From contig JADFUC010001895.1 of the NCBI GenBank assembly GCA_019722365.1, positions 744,001-808,000 of the forward strand: a stretch of 64,000 bases of DNA, in the 5' to 3' direction. Source of the stretch: Lithospermum erythrorhizon. Taxonomy: Eukaryota; Streptophyta; Magnoliopsida; Boraginales; Boraginaceae. Both the position numbers and the translations under genes were made by a program. Shown here piece after piece: positions 41,508 to 54,297 of this stretch; position 1 is the first letter of the stretch; each line of letters opens with the position of its first letter. Under the pieces are notes generated by a model, which saw only the letters and a program-made list of their open reading frames with translations, was not told the origin of the DNA and did no database searches.

Positions 41508-41768
41508 ACTACCTCAATTTTTAAATGATAGGAAAATTTAAATTTTTTATATTGTTTCATAGTTAAATTTTGACCATAAATATTTTTATTTGTGTTATAT
41601 AATAATTTATAAAAACTATATCAATAAAAATATATTTAATTAACTTCCAGGTGATATAATTTTTAATAAATATTATACAACTATGGCTTAATGATATTTA
41701 TGAATTGAAATTGATTTATTTGAATAAAAAAATCGAAATATCGCTATTATTTAGGAAAGAAGGAGTAT
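41508..41768. mobile_element. Possible Stowaway-like MITE
   Basis: About 260 AT-rich bases that start TACTACCTCAATTTTTAAAT and end with a sequence whose reverse complement is TACTCCTTCTTTCCTAAATA. The ends resemble the CTCCCTCC(G/A)TC termini of plant Stowaway elements but are worn. No coding capacity. Confidence 0.4.
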
Positions 41769-43850
41769 ATTTCATGAAGGAAGTAGTTCATTGGAATTTA
41801 ACATAATTATGATATAGATGTACATATACGCACATGATTGAGAAATATGGGTTGCTCGAGGCCCAGCTCGGTGTTAAAGAGTTAGTCTTTAAGTATCGAT
41901 TATCACAGTTTATTTATGCGGTGTGGGTTGAAATCAGCTATGAATGGCGAGAATCACAAGTATTAAAGTGATTTAAAGGGAATTTCGAGAGTCACTTTGA
42001 CAGAGTTGAGATATATTGATTTAACTCTTGCAGGTGTAGGCTCAAATTACATGAGTAACATACACCCTTGGTTTAAAGGTTCAAACTTTTGAGAAATATG
42101 GGGTTGGGAGGGTCGTTGAATTGCAATGAGCTGGCTTTAGATGCATTTGATGCTTTCTTTGTCTGATATCTACCTAAGTGTTTGTTTATTATTAGCCCCT
42201 CTTGAATCTCAATAGTTGAGCTATTGTTAATATTTTCTTCGTTTTAATAAGTTCTTGATCTCCATTATATATAGACATGAATAGCGTCTTCATTTAATGG
42301 GATAGGATTTGCTTTGTCCAATCCTCACTAACTTGTAAACTTACAAAACAGATAAAATTCATTATTGTAACAATTCAGATTTGAGAACAGTTATGGTTTA
42401 TTAATGTTCGAAACATCTTTGCTTAGGTCTCAAATTTGATGTAAAATGATACGCTAACTAAAATGTATCGTTACAGATGGTATAATTAAATTTTTTTTTT
42501 TAAGTGACCAAAATTATTCTATGTATAATTAGAATGTACCAAAATTAGTTAATAATTGAGTACGTATTAAGTAAAAAGTTAAAAACAAACTTATATAATT
42601 GACAATAATGAATTTTTTTTGAAAATGTTATATATATTATATAATAATATATATATATATATAACTATATATTTGGTCCTTTTTAGTAAGGCAATTTAAA
42701 TACCGCCAGCCAGGTATAATTGTATTTTAACTCCCAATTTTAAGTGAGCCCAAAAGGCTACAATCTTTTATTCGCATATAATATATAGGATTTTAAATGG
42801 AATAAAATAATTTAATAACTATGTATATAACAAAGTAAATGGGTAGTTCCTTCGCCCGATTTCATAATTTCATCACAATATTAGTCTTTCATACGTTTGA
42901 TCTCACGAGTTCGCTTTAGTGTTTTTTCCTTTTTTGATGTGCCTAAAATATCCCTACTTAAATAATTGTATTTGACAATTAATAAAGATATAATTGTATT
43001 TTGATAAATTTTAATTAAACTAAAAGACTACAAATATAAATTATATAATATAAGATTTTACATGCAAATAAAATTACTTTCTTCTCATCTGAACACTACA
43101 AGGTTGAACTTGAAGCTTTCGTGTATGCCCAATTTAATGAATAGCCAAATGCTTCTCAATCGAAGAACTAACAGGTGTTAAATGTGTATGTTTACAATAT
43201 ATGTTACCTTCGTATTAATCTCAATAATTTAGTTCGTTTAGTTATTTATCTAAAAGAAATTGTAACTAGATTATTGTCACTAAATCAATGTACTTCGTAT
43301 ATTTTCGTGTTGGAATTTATTTTTGGTTATCGGATGATGCATTGCACAGTTATGGTCATGCTTAGGGGCAGAGTGTAGTTAACCTTCTGGGGACATGCCC
43401 AAGCTAAGCATTCTTGAATTATTTGTCATAGTTTGCTTGCTAAATAATAAATATATTAAATGTATTGATTTTATAATATTTTTAATAATACAAATAATGA
43501 TTAAAAATTAAATAACATCCTAGAGTATATAAGAGGAAAATATAAATAAAATCGTATTATGGGTTTTGATAAGCGTGATATCTTGTATTAGAAAAAGATA
43601 GCAAGCGGCACTTTATTTATTTTTTGTTTCGATAGTTTTGTCATATGTAATCAATATTATAAGGATTGAATTTTGGGTGGTTAGTTACTAAAGAGTAAAA
43701 TAGGAATATTAAAAGTTGAGCCGTTTGTAATAGCTTGATAAGGCCCAGCTAGGCATTCTTATATAAGTATATAGATATTAAATCAAAGCATTGTTAAAGA
43801 CATATTTAATACAATGTAATTACTTTCATTCTTTAATTTATAATCATTAT
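41769..43850. other. Intergenic AT-rich region, no gene
   Basis: Contains TA-rich tracts (about 42630-42672) and the left copy (about 42920-43075) of a dispersed repeat whose partner is at 46370-46505. The phrase GAGAAATATGGG occurs near 41849 and 42092. No coding or RNA gene recognised. Confidence 0.4.
42930..43075 (+). repeat. Dispersed direct repeat, copy 1
   Basis: GCCTAAAATATCCcTACTTA, then ATAATTGTATTTTGaTAAAT and TTTTAATTaAACTaAAAGAC align in order with 46382-46480. Copies differ by small indels. Non-coding; could be an unrecognised MITE or retroelement scrap. Confidence 0.75.
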
Positions 43851-44099
43851 TCCCTCCATCCCCAAAAGATTAGTAAGTTTGATCTAAAATTAACATATAT
43901 TCCGTTTAAAGATTATATCAAAATATTTGAGTTTATACTTAAAAAATTCAATGAAAGGTGAAGAATTTTTAATTTTTTGTATGAAAGAGGTAACATATAC
44001 TTTGCAGCTTATTTATTTCATGTATAAACAAATAATTTGCAAAGTTCAATTTGAGCGTGCACATATAGTAATTGATAAATACTATTGGGATGGAAGGAG
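43851..44099. mobile_element. Stowaway-like MITE
   Basis: About 249 AT-rich bases bounded by TCCCTCCATCCCCAAAAG and, reversed, TCCTTCCATCCCAATAG. These inverted ends match the consensus style of plant Stowaway (Tc1/mariner-related) MITEs. It encodes nothing of its own; a short open frame inside is incidental. The TA target duplication is not clear. Confidence 0.6.
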
Positions 44100-44530
44100 T
44101 TTAAGTTAAAGTCGTTGTCGCGAGTTGATATGAAGAAGCGTTGTTTTAAGATAATATATATAAGAGGTATTATATAATATTATGTGATTTTTTAAAAAAA
44201 TATTAATATATTTAACATAATTTACTAAAAATATTATAAATTTGTTATTCAAATCAAATTGATGTATATAAATTAGGATTACAATGTTTGTTAATAAAAT
44301 TAACTAGACAATCTTTCTCGGATGGATGAAAGTATTCAAATTATGTAGGAATGGTGTAATAACTATGACGAGTTGATGTTTTAAAATGTGAACTCAAATA
44401 TTTTATAAAATTTGGTATATTATATATATATATTATATATCAACATATATTATTTTAACTTACTTTACTAGTAACATTATGATTCAAACCAATTTTGTAT
44501 ATCAATTAATAAGATCACAAAAATTTATTT
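44100..44530. other. Intergenic AT-rich DNA, no gene
   Basis: No recognised feature besides TA-rich tracts near 44420-44440. Confidence 0.4.
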
Positions 44531-45045
44531 TGAATTTTGTTGGGTGAGTTTTAAATAATTGTGACCATTAAAAAATAAAGTTGAACGATCTTTTAGAGAT
44601 GGACGTAGTATTTAGTATTTATAAATTTTGAATTTTGGTGGTTGAGTTTTAAATAATTTTAACTATTGAAAAAAAACCTTTTAGAGATGGAGGTAGTATG
44701 TAGTCTTCATAAGTTTTTAGTTTTGTTGGTTGAGTTTTAAATAATTTTGCTATTGAAAAATAAAATTGAACGATCTTTTACAGATGAATTTGTAGTATTA
44801 ATAATTTAGTCGCTAAGTTCTAAATAATTATGACTATTGAAAAAGAAAATCGAACAACCTTTTAGAGATAGAGGTAGTATATATAGTATTCATAATTTTG
44901 GAATTTTGTTGGTTGAGATTTAAATAATTTTAATTATTGGAAAAGAAAATTTCACGATTTTTTAGAGATAAATTTAGTATGTAGTATTCATAACTTTTAT
45001 ATTTAAATAGTTCAGAAATTTTATTGGTTATTTAGTTAGATTTTT
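44531..45045 (+). repeat. Diverged tandem repeat, five units of 82-97 bases
   Basis: Units begin near 44531, 44628, 44718, 44800 and 44897 with a TTTTGTTGGTTGAGTTTTAA-like block, pass TAATTTTAACTATTGAAAAA, and end CGATCTTTTAGAGATGGAGG plus TAGTAT. The unit end resembles the terminus of a Stowaway MITE (ATACTACCTCCATCTC when reversed), so the array may be built from MITE ends. Confidence 0.8.
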
Positions 45046-45424
45046 TAAAGATATAGGGGTCATTAATGTATTTAGGATTACCTTTGAAATCATTTATTGG
45101 ACATTTGAACATATACCCAACAACCAATAATTTTGGTTAGTATCCATAATTTAGAAGACGGATATTCTGACAAATGTAAGATTATTATGAAAATTCTAGA
45201 TTTATCTTTGAGCAAGTTCATATTAGTATGGATGAGACAATGATAACATTCATATACTTTCTTTAACTGCATAATAGTTATTAATTTATATAATAAAATT
45301 ATTAGAGAGAAAGATATCAAAGGAATTAACATTGTCTTATTTAATAATTCTTTATAGTTGAGAGAAACTATTATTAATTTTGAAACCATCATGAGTGAAT
45401 ACACTAAGGAAAAGATAGTCCGAT

Positions 45425-45522
45425 GACGAGGCAAAGCCAGGAAACAACAAGAACCGAAAATAGAGACAATTGATCTTGATGAGGATGACGATGAATTGAA
45501 TATATCGACTTCAAATACATAA
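45425..45522 (+). repeat. Small repeat with possible protein-tail remnant, copy 1
   Basis: One frame reads GKARKQQEPKIETIDLDEDD then ELNISTSNT and stop. The DNA aligns with 47511-47580 (ATAGAATCGAAAATATGATC ... TTGATGAGGATGATGAC). It may be the C-terminal scrap of a transposon protein; I do not recognise the family. Confidence 0.4.
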
Positions 45523-46024
45523 TCCTAACATATACTCAATTTCATCTCTAAAATATTGTCACATTTTGAATTTTAATAGTTGACTTTTCTCAATTTTGAA
45601 CTCAAATAAATTTAAATATTTGTTTATAAAAAGTATCAATATGTAGTATTTTTCAACATACTTGATTATTAACTTGATAATTTTGATGCAAATCATTATT
45701 TTAGATGTCAATCAAAATTATAAAATTTGTTAATATTTAGTATGAAAGAGCAATTTGACCAATTTAGGTAGCCCCCGGCATATTATATTTTCTTGTGTGT
45801 AAGCTTTGGTCTTTCTCTTGAATTTAGTTTGTACTATGAATATTTATTATATAATTTAATAGTATAAATTAGACATAAATGTATTAAAAAATACTTGAGT
45901 CTCAAATTTAAAATTTCAACTCCCTGAAAATTCAAAACTTTATAAATTAAAAGAAATGGTATAGAATTTTATTCACAAAACATGTATAATACTATTGAAA
46001 GTTGAAACTAAAATTCATGTAATA

Positions 46025-46260
46025 ATTTTTTTTAAGTATGCATAACAATTTTTAATTTAGTTGAGAGAAAATATGACTTGCTTAATATTCTTATAGTTGA
46101 GAGAAAATATGACTTTGAGAGAAAACATGCTTAAAGAGCATGTAAGGTTGTTTAATATTCTTATAGTTGAGAGTAAGCATGCAATATTTTTTTTAAGTAT
46201 CGTACAAAACATCGTATTGAATTTGCTTAATATTCTTATAGTTGAGAGAAAATATAAGTT
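46025..46260 (+). repeat. Local repeat with TTAATATTCTTATAGTTGAG units
   Basis: TTAATATTCTTATAGTTGAG occurs at about 46082, 46151 and 46227, usually followed by AGAAAATATgactT, and TTTTTTTAAGTAT occurs at 46026 and 46187. A related phrase (TTCTTTATAGTTGAGAGAAA) is near 45349. The block is a small, partly rearranged tandem repeat. Confidence 0.7.
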
Positions 46261-46369
46261 TGAAATCACCATAAATGTATAACTGTGGACAATAGAAAAA
46301 TAAAAATTGTTCTTTCATATAAAACAAAAAATAAAGAAGAGAATTTTGATTGTTGCCTGTAATGAATTG

Positions 46370-46505
46370 AATTTTGATCCGCCTAAAATATCCATACTTA
46401 AATAATATGATTTGATAGTTAATGAAATGTATAATTGTATTTTGGTAAATTTTAATTTAACTGAAAGACAAGATCAATAATATATGATTCTACATATAAA
46501 AGTTA
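46370..46505 (+). repeat. Dispersed direct repeat, copy 2
   Basis: Partner of the repeat at 42930-43075 in the same orientation, about 3.4 kb apart. Confidence 0.75.
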
Positions 46506-49019
46506 TCTTAGTATAGGATTCTACACTTTTAAATCATCATGTTGTATAATGATTTTAGTTTTTTATTTATTAAAAGCTCACGTTTTTTTAAATAATTATT
46601 ACATGTATTTTACTAAAATAATGCAATTATATTATATATATATTTTTCATCTTATATACTTTTTTAAAACTATTAATAGGTTCTACTATACTCATTAGGT
46701 TTATTTACTAAAATAATTCAATATATTATTTATAAAATTTCCATAGTATATTGGTTCGTTTATTATTAACTTAAATAACTTTTTGTTTAAAATTTGTAGT
46801 TGAAAAAATATGTAAAACCTCAGTAGGAATGTATGGAATGAGGTAATTACGTATTATAATTTTTACATTACTAAGTTTTCACTTCATATCCTATTAACTA
46901 TCATTATTTATTGATTTTACCCATATATTCAATATTGTAGAAATAATATTCAATATTATTTATTTATTAACAATATTTATTTAAATGAAGGAGGAGTTTT
47001 GCAAAATGAACAAAGCAATCATACCGTAATTAAAGCATCGAGAATGAAGATTGTAGATTACTATGAGTAAATTACATATATATCTATTTTCAATGTAATA
47101 AAGTATGTTCTATATTAAATAATAAGCAAATCATAACCTAATTCAAAAATATTGATAGAAAATATGAAAAGTCAGAAATTCAAACAACGATGCGCTTTCG
47201 CGTTGAAAAATAAACCCGAGCTTGCAAAGCGAAAAGTTTAATTAATTAATTAAGTATATTGGTTTATATTCTCGGTGCTCCGGATTTTTTAAGATGATAC
47301 TTTTTTAAAAATTGTTTCATATTTATATATTTATGTTTGTTGGTCATATTATTGATCTTCGTTTCTTGATCATATATATTGATTTCATATTGTTGTTATT
47401 TTTAAGGTAGTCTTAACTCTTAATTACCTACAATTAATTTTATGATGTGAATCATTTTCTTTTAATATATAAGAAAAGAGAGGTCATCTAGCAAATAATC
47501 CACAGAAGAAAATAACAAGATAGAATCGAAAATATGATCAATTAATCTTGATGAGGATGATGACACAATGTTGATATATAAAGATAAAGAAGAAGAAGTT
47601 TTGATTATTTAGTATGATAATTTTGAATTTTTAAAATAAGGAAGTTTAAATATAGGTTTGAGTGATTTAGAAAATGATGCTACATAAAATTTATAAAATT
47701 TATTCATTACATACTGTTTTAGCTAGAGTGAAGAGGAAGGGTGAGGACTGAGTCTCGGCTGTCGAAGGCGTGGGTTGCTTAAAATAAATGACAATAACTA
47801 GACATATGAGAGTAAAATATGAAACAGCGAAAAGAGCTAAAACGTGACGATGAAAATTCATGTGATAAAACTTCAGAAGAGCTCGGCTATAGGAAATGGG
47901 AGGATTAGAAGGATACGCAAAGGAAAAAATGGGTTCAACCAACAAAAATAAAAAAATAAAAAAGCATCGAGAACCAAATTATAGAGTAGAATTGATGCTT
48001 GATGGCGATGGCGATCTTTATTGAAATTAATACCCAACTTATAAAGAAAGAGAAGTTTTGATTAAATTATTTGAGTATAAAAATTGAATTCTTAGATAAT
48101 GAAGTTTGAAATAGGTAGATGATATTTTCAATTTTGATGATTTAATAGTTTAAGGAAAATTATTCTTAGAATTTACAACAGGATTGTTATTAGACAATAT
48201 TGTTTTTCTATTGTAATTTTTTATTAATGTCTATAATTATCACAAAGAAACCACATACAACAAAATTATCGTCTAGCATAGCCTCATGTCTTGATTCGCA
48301 AAAATATGCAAAAGAAGAAAGAAAATATATTATATAATGGTATAATTTATATTTTTAATCATTAATGAACCATTAATAGACAAAAAACAATAGATAAGTA
48401 ACTTTTAAGTTCAGATTTGCCCCTCCCTGGCTCCCTAAACTAGTTTGTGCTATAACATCATGAATCTTAGTCCAGTTCTTGATAATAAAAATAAGTGTAT
48501 GTACTTGCATGAAGACTTTAATTCTTGCAAGATATTAATAGGATAAGATGGCATCCACATACACATGTGATATTTGAATTATGGTTGTTGGACATGTTTA
48601 TATGTAGCAGTAGTTGAGACTTGAGCAGTAAAAATTAATATTACTGAAGTAGAAACATTGCTCACTTGTGCGTGCACAGTCTGCAGTAAAAGGACACTGC
48701 TTCTGTTAGTTTTGCTGCATGCCAATGTAAGTATGGATGTTTACTCAAAGTGAGAAAAACGCACTATCTACCGCACCATTCCATTATCAGGAAAAATCTG
48801 TACCCCTGTTTTTTCTTTTCCCCCTTTGATTCAAATCAATGAGATATGAATATAGAAAGCTTGGAAACTTGGGTGGATTTATTTAGGGACTCTTTGAGTT
48901 ATTGATATTGATAGTCCTTGTTTAATTGGTAATACAAAGAAAATAACATGCAATACAAATTTAGAATATGGATATCAAATTTTTTCGTTAGAAAAAATCA
49001 TTGTATGTTGTATTAACAA
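46506..49019. other. Gene desert, AT-rich
   Basis: No gene recognised. Contains the second copy of the DLDEDD-tail repeat (about 47511-47580). The minus-strand open frame at 47700-47945 shows no family resemblance. The right end borders the gypsy arm. Confidence 0.4.
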
Positions 49020-49024
49020 TGAAA

Positions 49025-49365
49025 GATACTTATCTGGACGGGATCAATGAGAGACCAAGAAGATCCACGATTTAGGTAGTGACCGCTTTTAAAAGCGAGA
49101 TGTGATGTAGGGATTTTTGGCGAGTGATACGTTGGAGGCGGGGATCTTTGCCTTGTCCCCACATCTTTTAGACGGAGCATTTCGGTGAAGGCCGAGGGGT
49201 CATCTGAGGCAATTTTCGCTGGTAAATGGGTGCCACTTAAAGGGTGCAGGCGCTTGCTTGGTTACGTGTTGGGTCTTGTGGGTGCTTTCGGTAGTCTATG
49301 GGAGGCGAGGCGGCAGAGCCAGTCTGGCTGGTATGCATACCCGGGGATTATGTTCACTTATCCAT
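49025..49365 (-). pseudogene. gag start remnant, left arm
   Basis: Minus strand begins ATGGATAAGTGAACATAATC at 49365, matching ATGGATAAGGAACATAATCC at 62489 in the right arm apart from one extra base that makes an early stop. It lies downstream of the LTR block, where gag should start. Confidence 0.55.
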
Positions 49366-49389
49366 CGGTTGGGGAGTGAAACTGACTCC

Positions 49390-49725
49390 GTGTATCTGAG
49401 TAGGTAGAAATGATTCACGATCACTCAGTAAAGTCGGTAATTCTCAGTCGAATAACTTAAAGAAATAGGATTAAACATTATATCTCAAATGTGGAGAATG
49501 GTGGGTATTTATAGAGAAAATGCAAAGACCTTGGTGGAGGAGATGATGACAAGTGTCATCATCCTATTAAGAGTACAAAGAAATCACGCTTGCCAAATAT
49601 ATCTTTTATGTCTGCAATTAAATGAGTGCTTTAATGGAGCGTTAACTTTTTGTCTTGTGGTGTAAATTCGTTTATATCAATTGCCCTCTTTAACACTATT
49701 ATAATGGTGCCGCCATTTTTTGAAA
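49390..49725 (-). repeat. Gypsy LTR block, left arm
   Basis: The reverse complement (GGGCAATTGATATAAACG ... CTATTAATAGGATGATGACA-like TAATAGGATGATGAC ... GGTCTTTGCATTTTCTCTATAAATACC ... GATATAATGTTTAATCCTAT, TAAGTTATTCG, each read in order) aligns with 62165-62410 on the plus strand. CTATAAATAC is a good TATA box. Full LTR ends were not fixed. Confidence 0.75.
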
Positions 49726-52700
49726 TGACAAAATGAGAATAAAATATTAAATGAACTTATTAGGCACACTCTTCCATCTGAGTAGCCTCATAATCCCAAA
49801 GGGCAACCATATTTTCATATAAAAGGTAAATTTCTCTTCTCTCTTTTCACTTTTCAAATGTCATCTCGTTTTTTGTTACTTTCGGAAATCCTTTCACTTA
49901 TCTCCCTCTTTTACTCTGCTCCCCCAGCCACACCTATGGCCGGCGACACTCCAGCTAATGGCGGTTTATTCATCTTACGTTCGGGAACCGTCCAAGCGTC
50001 CTTTATGAGGTACGTCTTGTTCGTCTCGTTACTTCCATGGGTGGTTCGTACCTTTTAGAGGGAAAAGTCCCATTTTCTAACCTTCCCCTTGTTCGTATTC
50101 AAATAAGCAGTGGAAGTAGTTGTGGGACCTACAATATTGACAATGACACGCAGGAATCCGGCACCAGAAGTCGTCTAACCCCTCGCGTCCCGGTGGAAGA
50201 AACCCTGAGAGCTAAAACGTTCTTTTCGGTGATAACGGACACGATGTTAGTGCCACTAAAGCGTTTGCGCCTCACGAAGGAGGTTGCCTTGAGGGTCTCA
50301 ATAGAAGGAAAGGGATGAGGCTATTCCAAAGAGATGAGTTGGCCACTTGTGTTGAAGCGGTGCTTAGGCCTTGAGATTGATAACCGGCAAGGAGGCCTCG
50401 GAGGTTTACAAAGAGCGTAGAGGTAGAGACGGTAAACGCGAACTGACATGGGTTGAAGATCTGACTTCAACTGCTTGAGTCTCGGGGCGTGATGAGGGGT
50501 TCATGCAGTGTGTTCGTCTCGCTACAATAGCTCCTTGATATGTAAGTTCCTGGCCTACAACTTTGTGACACGGCCCAGATCTTCCCGGCAGATTAGGTTG
50601 TTGATGTCATGCCCATTACTGGCTTTTGAACATTCCTCGACACGAAGTCTCGGCGACGAAGCGCATTTTCCCTTTGCCGATTGTAAATTTGACCGTAGCG
50701 CGCTTGTATTTTTGCATTTTGACAATGGCTCTTGTCCCACTACGCCGTCGCCCGAGAAATCTGAGTTCCTCATCTCGTGTTATTACAGTCCTCACCAAGT
50801 AGCCATTTTATTAAAGTTTGGGAGGCGTACACTACAAGGTAACAACATACATGCGTGAATAGCCCAGATAGGCGGTTTCTCATATAGGAGGATTGGGTTC
50901 GATAGGACCATGTCTGTGATCAAGCTGCCCCATTACCACTTTGCTTGATTCCAGCAAGTTTTTCTTAATTCCTAGGAAGATGGTTCTATTCATGACTTCC
51001 ACCTGACCGTTGTATTGAGGATAACACACTGGTGCAAATCTGTGCTCGATTCCCAATCTTTGGCATTTAGTATAATTGCCGGCGTCGAGGCGTGGGCTAT
51101 TATTGGAGACAATTATCTTGGAATCCCAAGCAGGAGTAATGACGTTCTTTGAGATGAACTCTTCAGCGTCTTTAGCCGCAAGTGTTTTTCATAGGAATAG
51201 CAACACTCACACCCACTTCTTGAAGTAATCGACACTTATTTATTGCATCTTTGTATATTGCTACTGCAGTCGATGCCCGTATAGCGAGCCGGAATTGGAG
51301 GCATAGAACAGTCATTCGATCGCGTCTTTGGCAAGGGGCTAACTTGCATCTTTGACACGAATCGCACTTTTTCACGTACTCCATTCATCGTTTCATCATT
51401 TGTGAGGCTTTGAGGAAATATCACGCTCGTGTGATCTTGATCCTCTTGATTGTCCTCCACGTGTGGTGCCTTACAAATTTCTCCTCGTGGACACCATCAA
51501 AGGACACGATCGTCTGCTTCGCTACACAAAATAGGTGAGGGCCTAGATGTGATCGACACGTATAATTTCCTTACATCGTTTAGATTTATAACCGACTCTT
51601 GATTTTGGGCTTCCACCCATTCGTTTTGGTAATTTGCCCGTGGATGAACCGATGCAATGAGTTTCTCAATCTTCTTCCCTCTTCCGTGACTACCGTAATT
51701 GCCAACTTCCTAGTAAGCGGGGGACACTTTCGATCTTTACCTACATTGGTTTGGCATTTAAGTAAATAGTAGGTGGTCGACGGTCGAGGCGGATGGTCGA
51801 CATGTTCATTCTCGGTGTGAGGTGTGTTCGAGATCACGTATTCGAACAATTGTGTCAACGAGGAAGGCTTTGGCATGATATTTTTTTAGGATATTATTCT
51901 TGACTCCACAGTCCCGTTACTGTTATGACCAATTTGAATCCCCTCGGACGCCCCAGCGGTTCGTATCGAGGCTTTGGTCGTTGTAACCCGGCCACCATCG
52001 CCTCAGTTTCCTACTCCCGGTGACAAGGCGAGGACTAACTTATCAATGGCGGATAGTTGACTTCGAGGTCCATGGATAACGTGGTGACATAATATATGAT
52101 GCAGGCTTTCCCCGGCTCCTCTCTCCTTGACTGACACACTACTTGATAATACTTTCTTATCTTTGTGAGGTACAAGTAGAGTTCCTCGCTATACAGTGCA
52201 GTCCATAACTTAGGGGACCCCAAATATAAAACTTCAACTCTTGAATGCTTCATCGTATTGAGAATCCCCGAATGAATTCCCTGCTGGAAGCTGAGGTTTG
52301 CGAAAAAATGAAATATTTCGGTCGCTGATTTGGAAATGAAGCGACTGATGTGGCCAATCGACCGGTCTTTTGAATATTTGTATGATCTAGGAGGTTCCGT
52401 CGTCGAAGTCTTCGATTTGCTCGAGGGTTTGGTTCTAGACACCAAGCTCTGCGATCATGAGATTCGGCGAATTTCCCGGGGTTACTTGAGCAGGCAGCCT
52501 GCGGATTGATCTGAGAGCACCGCATTCCTTCAACCTCCCTAGCGATTCTTCCAAATTCTCAAGATGGTCCTCTCGTTTTTTGCTTTTGACAAGCATATAG
52601 ATCCCGCGATATGTCTACATATGCTGATTTGGTTTTTAAAGATGGCGTTCACCCGTTCTTTCAGTGCGTAAGCTGACATTCTTCAACCCAAATGGCATGT

Positions 52701-52979
52701 CTCTCTCCAATAAAACAGGCCACTTTTCTATTAGCAAGGTGTTTTTTCATGAGTGGATTTTGTGTAGAGAGAATGCGGTGGTACCCATAAAGGCCATTAG
52801 GGGTAGTCAAAGACTTTCATGACCGGCTCCCGATCGATGACCTTCCCAAACATGGTAAGGGGTAATAATCCTTTGGGCAGGCCTTATTCAAATTCTTGAA
52901 ATCCGTACAATTCTCCACTTATTGTTCGACTTCTTAACCATAACCATGGTAAGAGAATTGGAGTTCTGATCGACTTTGG

Positions 52980-54297
52980 TGGTACCGAACTTTCTTAGGG
53001 GAGGTGAATAAGGTTTTAAGTTAAGTTTCTATCTTTTTCGAGTTTTAATTTAATATAGCGGAATTAACAAACTATATGAATATAAATTAATTCGATAAAC
53101 CAACTACCAAACTCGAGCGATTGATCGAAATAAACAACTAAATATGATTAACTAAAATAACAAGAATACTTAGAAAGTAAAGAGATGAGTAGAGAGACAA
53201 TACCGCATGATTTTCACGAGCCGGTTCTAATGCTCGACCGTCGAACTGTGCCGGGATTTTGGTAAGGATAACTAGCTCTTGAAGAATTGTTTTGATTCTG
53301 TGAGAGCTTCTCTCGAGACTAATATCAAACACACAGCCTCTGACCAAGTGACCCAAGCTCGAGTTAAGGATTTGACACCTAATCTACGGGCCAGGAACGG
53401 AGCTTGCATCTTAAGTTTCGCTGCTACTCAACTAAGAATACTTGAGCCTTATGCTCGCAGGATTTTCCACTAATCACAATTAAAGATGAGTAATACAAAT
53501 AGCGCCTGACATGGAAACTCTCTACTAAAGATGATGAAGATTAAATGTGAGAGCTTTAACTTTTGCCTTTTTGAATTTAAGAGAAATTAAATGCTTGAAA
53601 GATGGATCAAAAAGGTTAGGGTTTTAAAATAGAAAGAGACTTATATAGTGCACAAAAATAAATTTGAAAAATGGCGCTTGAGACCCATCGGGGCCGAGGG
53701 GTCTCGATGAGCCGATGGGTCGAGGGTAAGCGGCTATAAGCCAGCCTTATAGACCCCTATCGAGAGGTCAGGTCTCGATCATCGGGATCCTATCAGAACC
53801 ACCTACCGATGGGATCTCGTCGTGAGGACCACGATCGAGACCGGCCCTCTCGATGGGGTCTCGATGAGTGCAGGTTTCTCCTCCCGAAATAAGGATCGTT
53901 TTCAAGCCCGATTCTGAAAACTAAATGACACCTGAGTCATTTTATGCGAGCCTTAAGAATGAATCAATATATACTTAGGATTAGAAACTACGGACTATCA
54001 ATTTTAAAACCAGTCAAGATTAAAACCGCAAAAGTCATTACTCTCATACTTAAAACAACATATACTAAAGTGTAGAGTTTCCTTACAAACGCCTATAACA
54101 ATAAAAACCACGAGCTCCTTGATTAGCTTGGCGTTTGTTTATTTCGACCTTGAGTACTCGAGCGTCCGATCGACCGCTTTCAGCACTTGAACTTATTAAA
54201 GAAGAAGCAATAACAGTTTACTTGAAAATTAAAATTAGTTCGTTTAAACAATTTGTTATCTTCAAAAAAGGTTTGAATCGAATTCCATTATTCAACA
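52980..54297 (-). repeat. Sirevirus-like copia LTR (3' LTR of a minus-strand element)
   Basis: Left side has the typical GGGGAGGTGAATAAGGTTTT; right side ends TTCAACA next to AACTCCCCCTTTTTTATGA, which reversed is a polypurine tract (AAAAAAGGGGGAG). That fixes the orientation as minus and this as the 3' LTR. Inside are a TATA box (about 53640-53648, minus ACTATATAAG) and the CATCGAGA motif array upstream of it. The left boundary is approximate (about 10 bases). Confidence 0.7.
53681..53868 (-). promoter_or_regulatory. CATCGAGA/TCTCGATG motif array in the copia LTR
   Basis: GC-rich block with many copies, in both orientations, of an eight-base word: GGTCTCGATGAGCCGATGGG, CCTATCGAGAGGTCAGG, TCTCGATCATCGGG, ATCGAGACCGG, CTCTCGATGGGGTCTCGATG. 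It lies immediately upstream (on the minus strand) of the LTR TATA box. Sireviruses are known to carry CpG-rich palindromic repeats near the LTR core promoter, which this resembles. Confidence 0.8.

Larger units (their letters stand above)
49020..52979 (-). mobile_element. Ty3/gypsy retrotransposon, left inverted arm (decayed)
   Basis: On the minus strand, from right to left: reverse transcriptase (about 52985-52690: MVMVKKSNNKWRI, then NLNKACPKDYYPLP), RNase H (about 52530-52030: ELYLYLTKI, YYVTTLSMDLE, IDKLVLAL), integrase zinc-finger and core (about 51400-50880: YVKKCDSCQRCKLAP, KIIVSNNSP, CQRLGIEHRFAPVCYPQYNG, QVEVMNRT), then an LTR block and the start of gag. All are broken by stops and frameshifts. 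The domain order RT-RNase H-IN is that of Ty3/gypsy. The right arm at 57600-62720 belongs to the same family in opposite orientation. Confidence 0.85.

Noticed and set aside
45090..45434. 114-residue minus-strand open frame in the gene desert
   Set aside because: AT-rich, hydrophobic, no recognisable motif; probably chance.
47700..47945. 81-residue minus-strand frame with one hydrophobic segment
   Set aside because: No homology seen, no promoter or splice context to support a gene.
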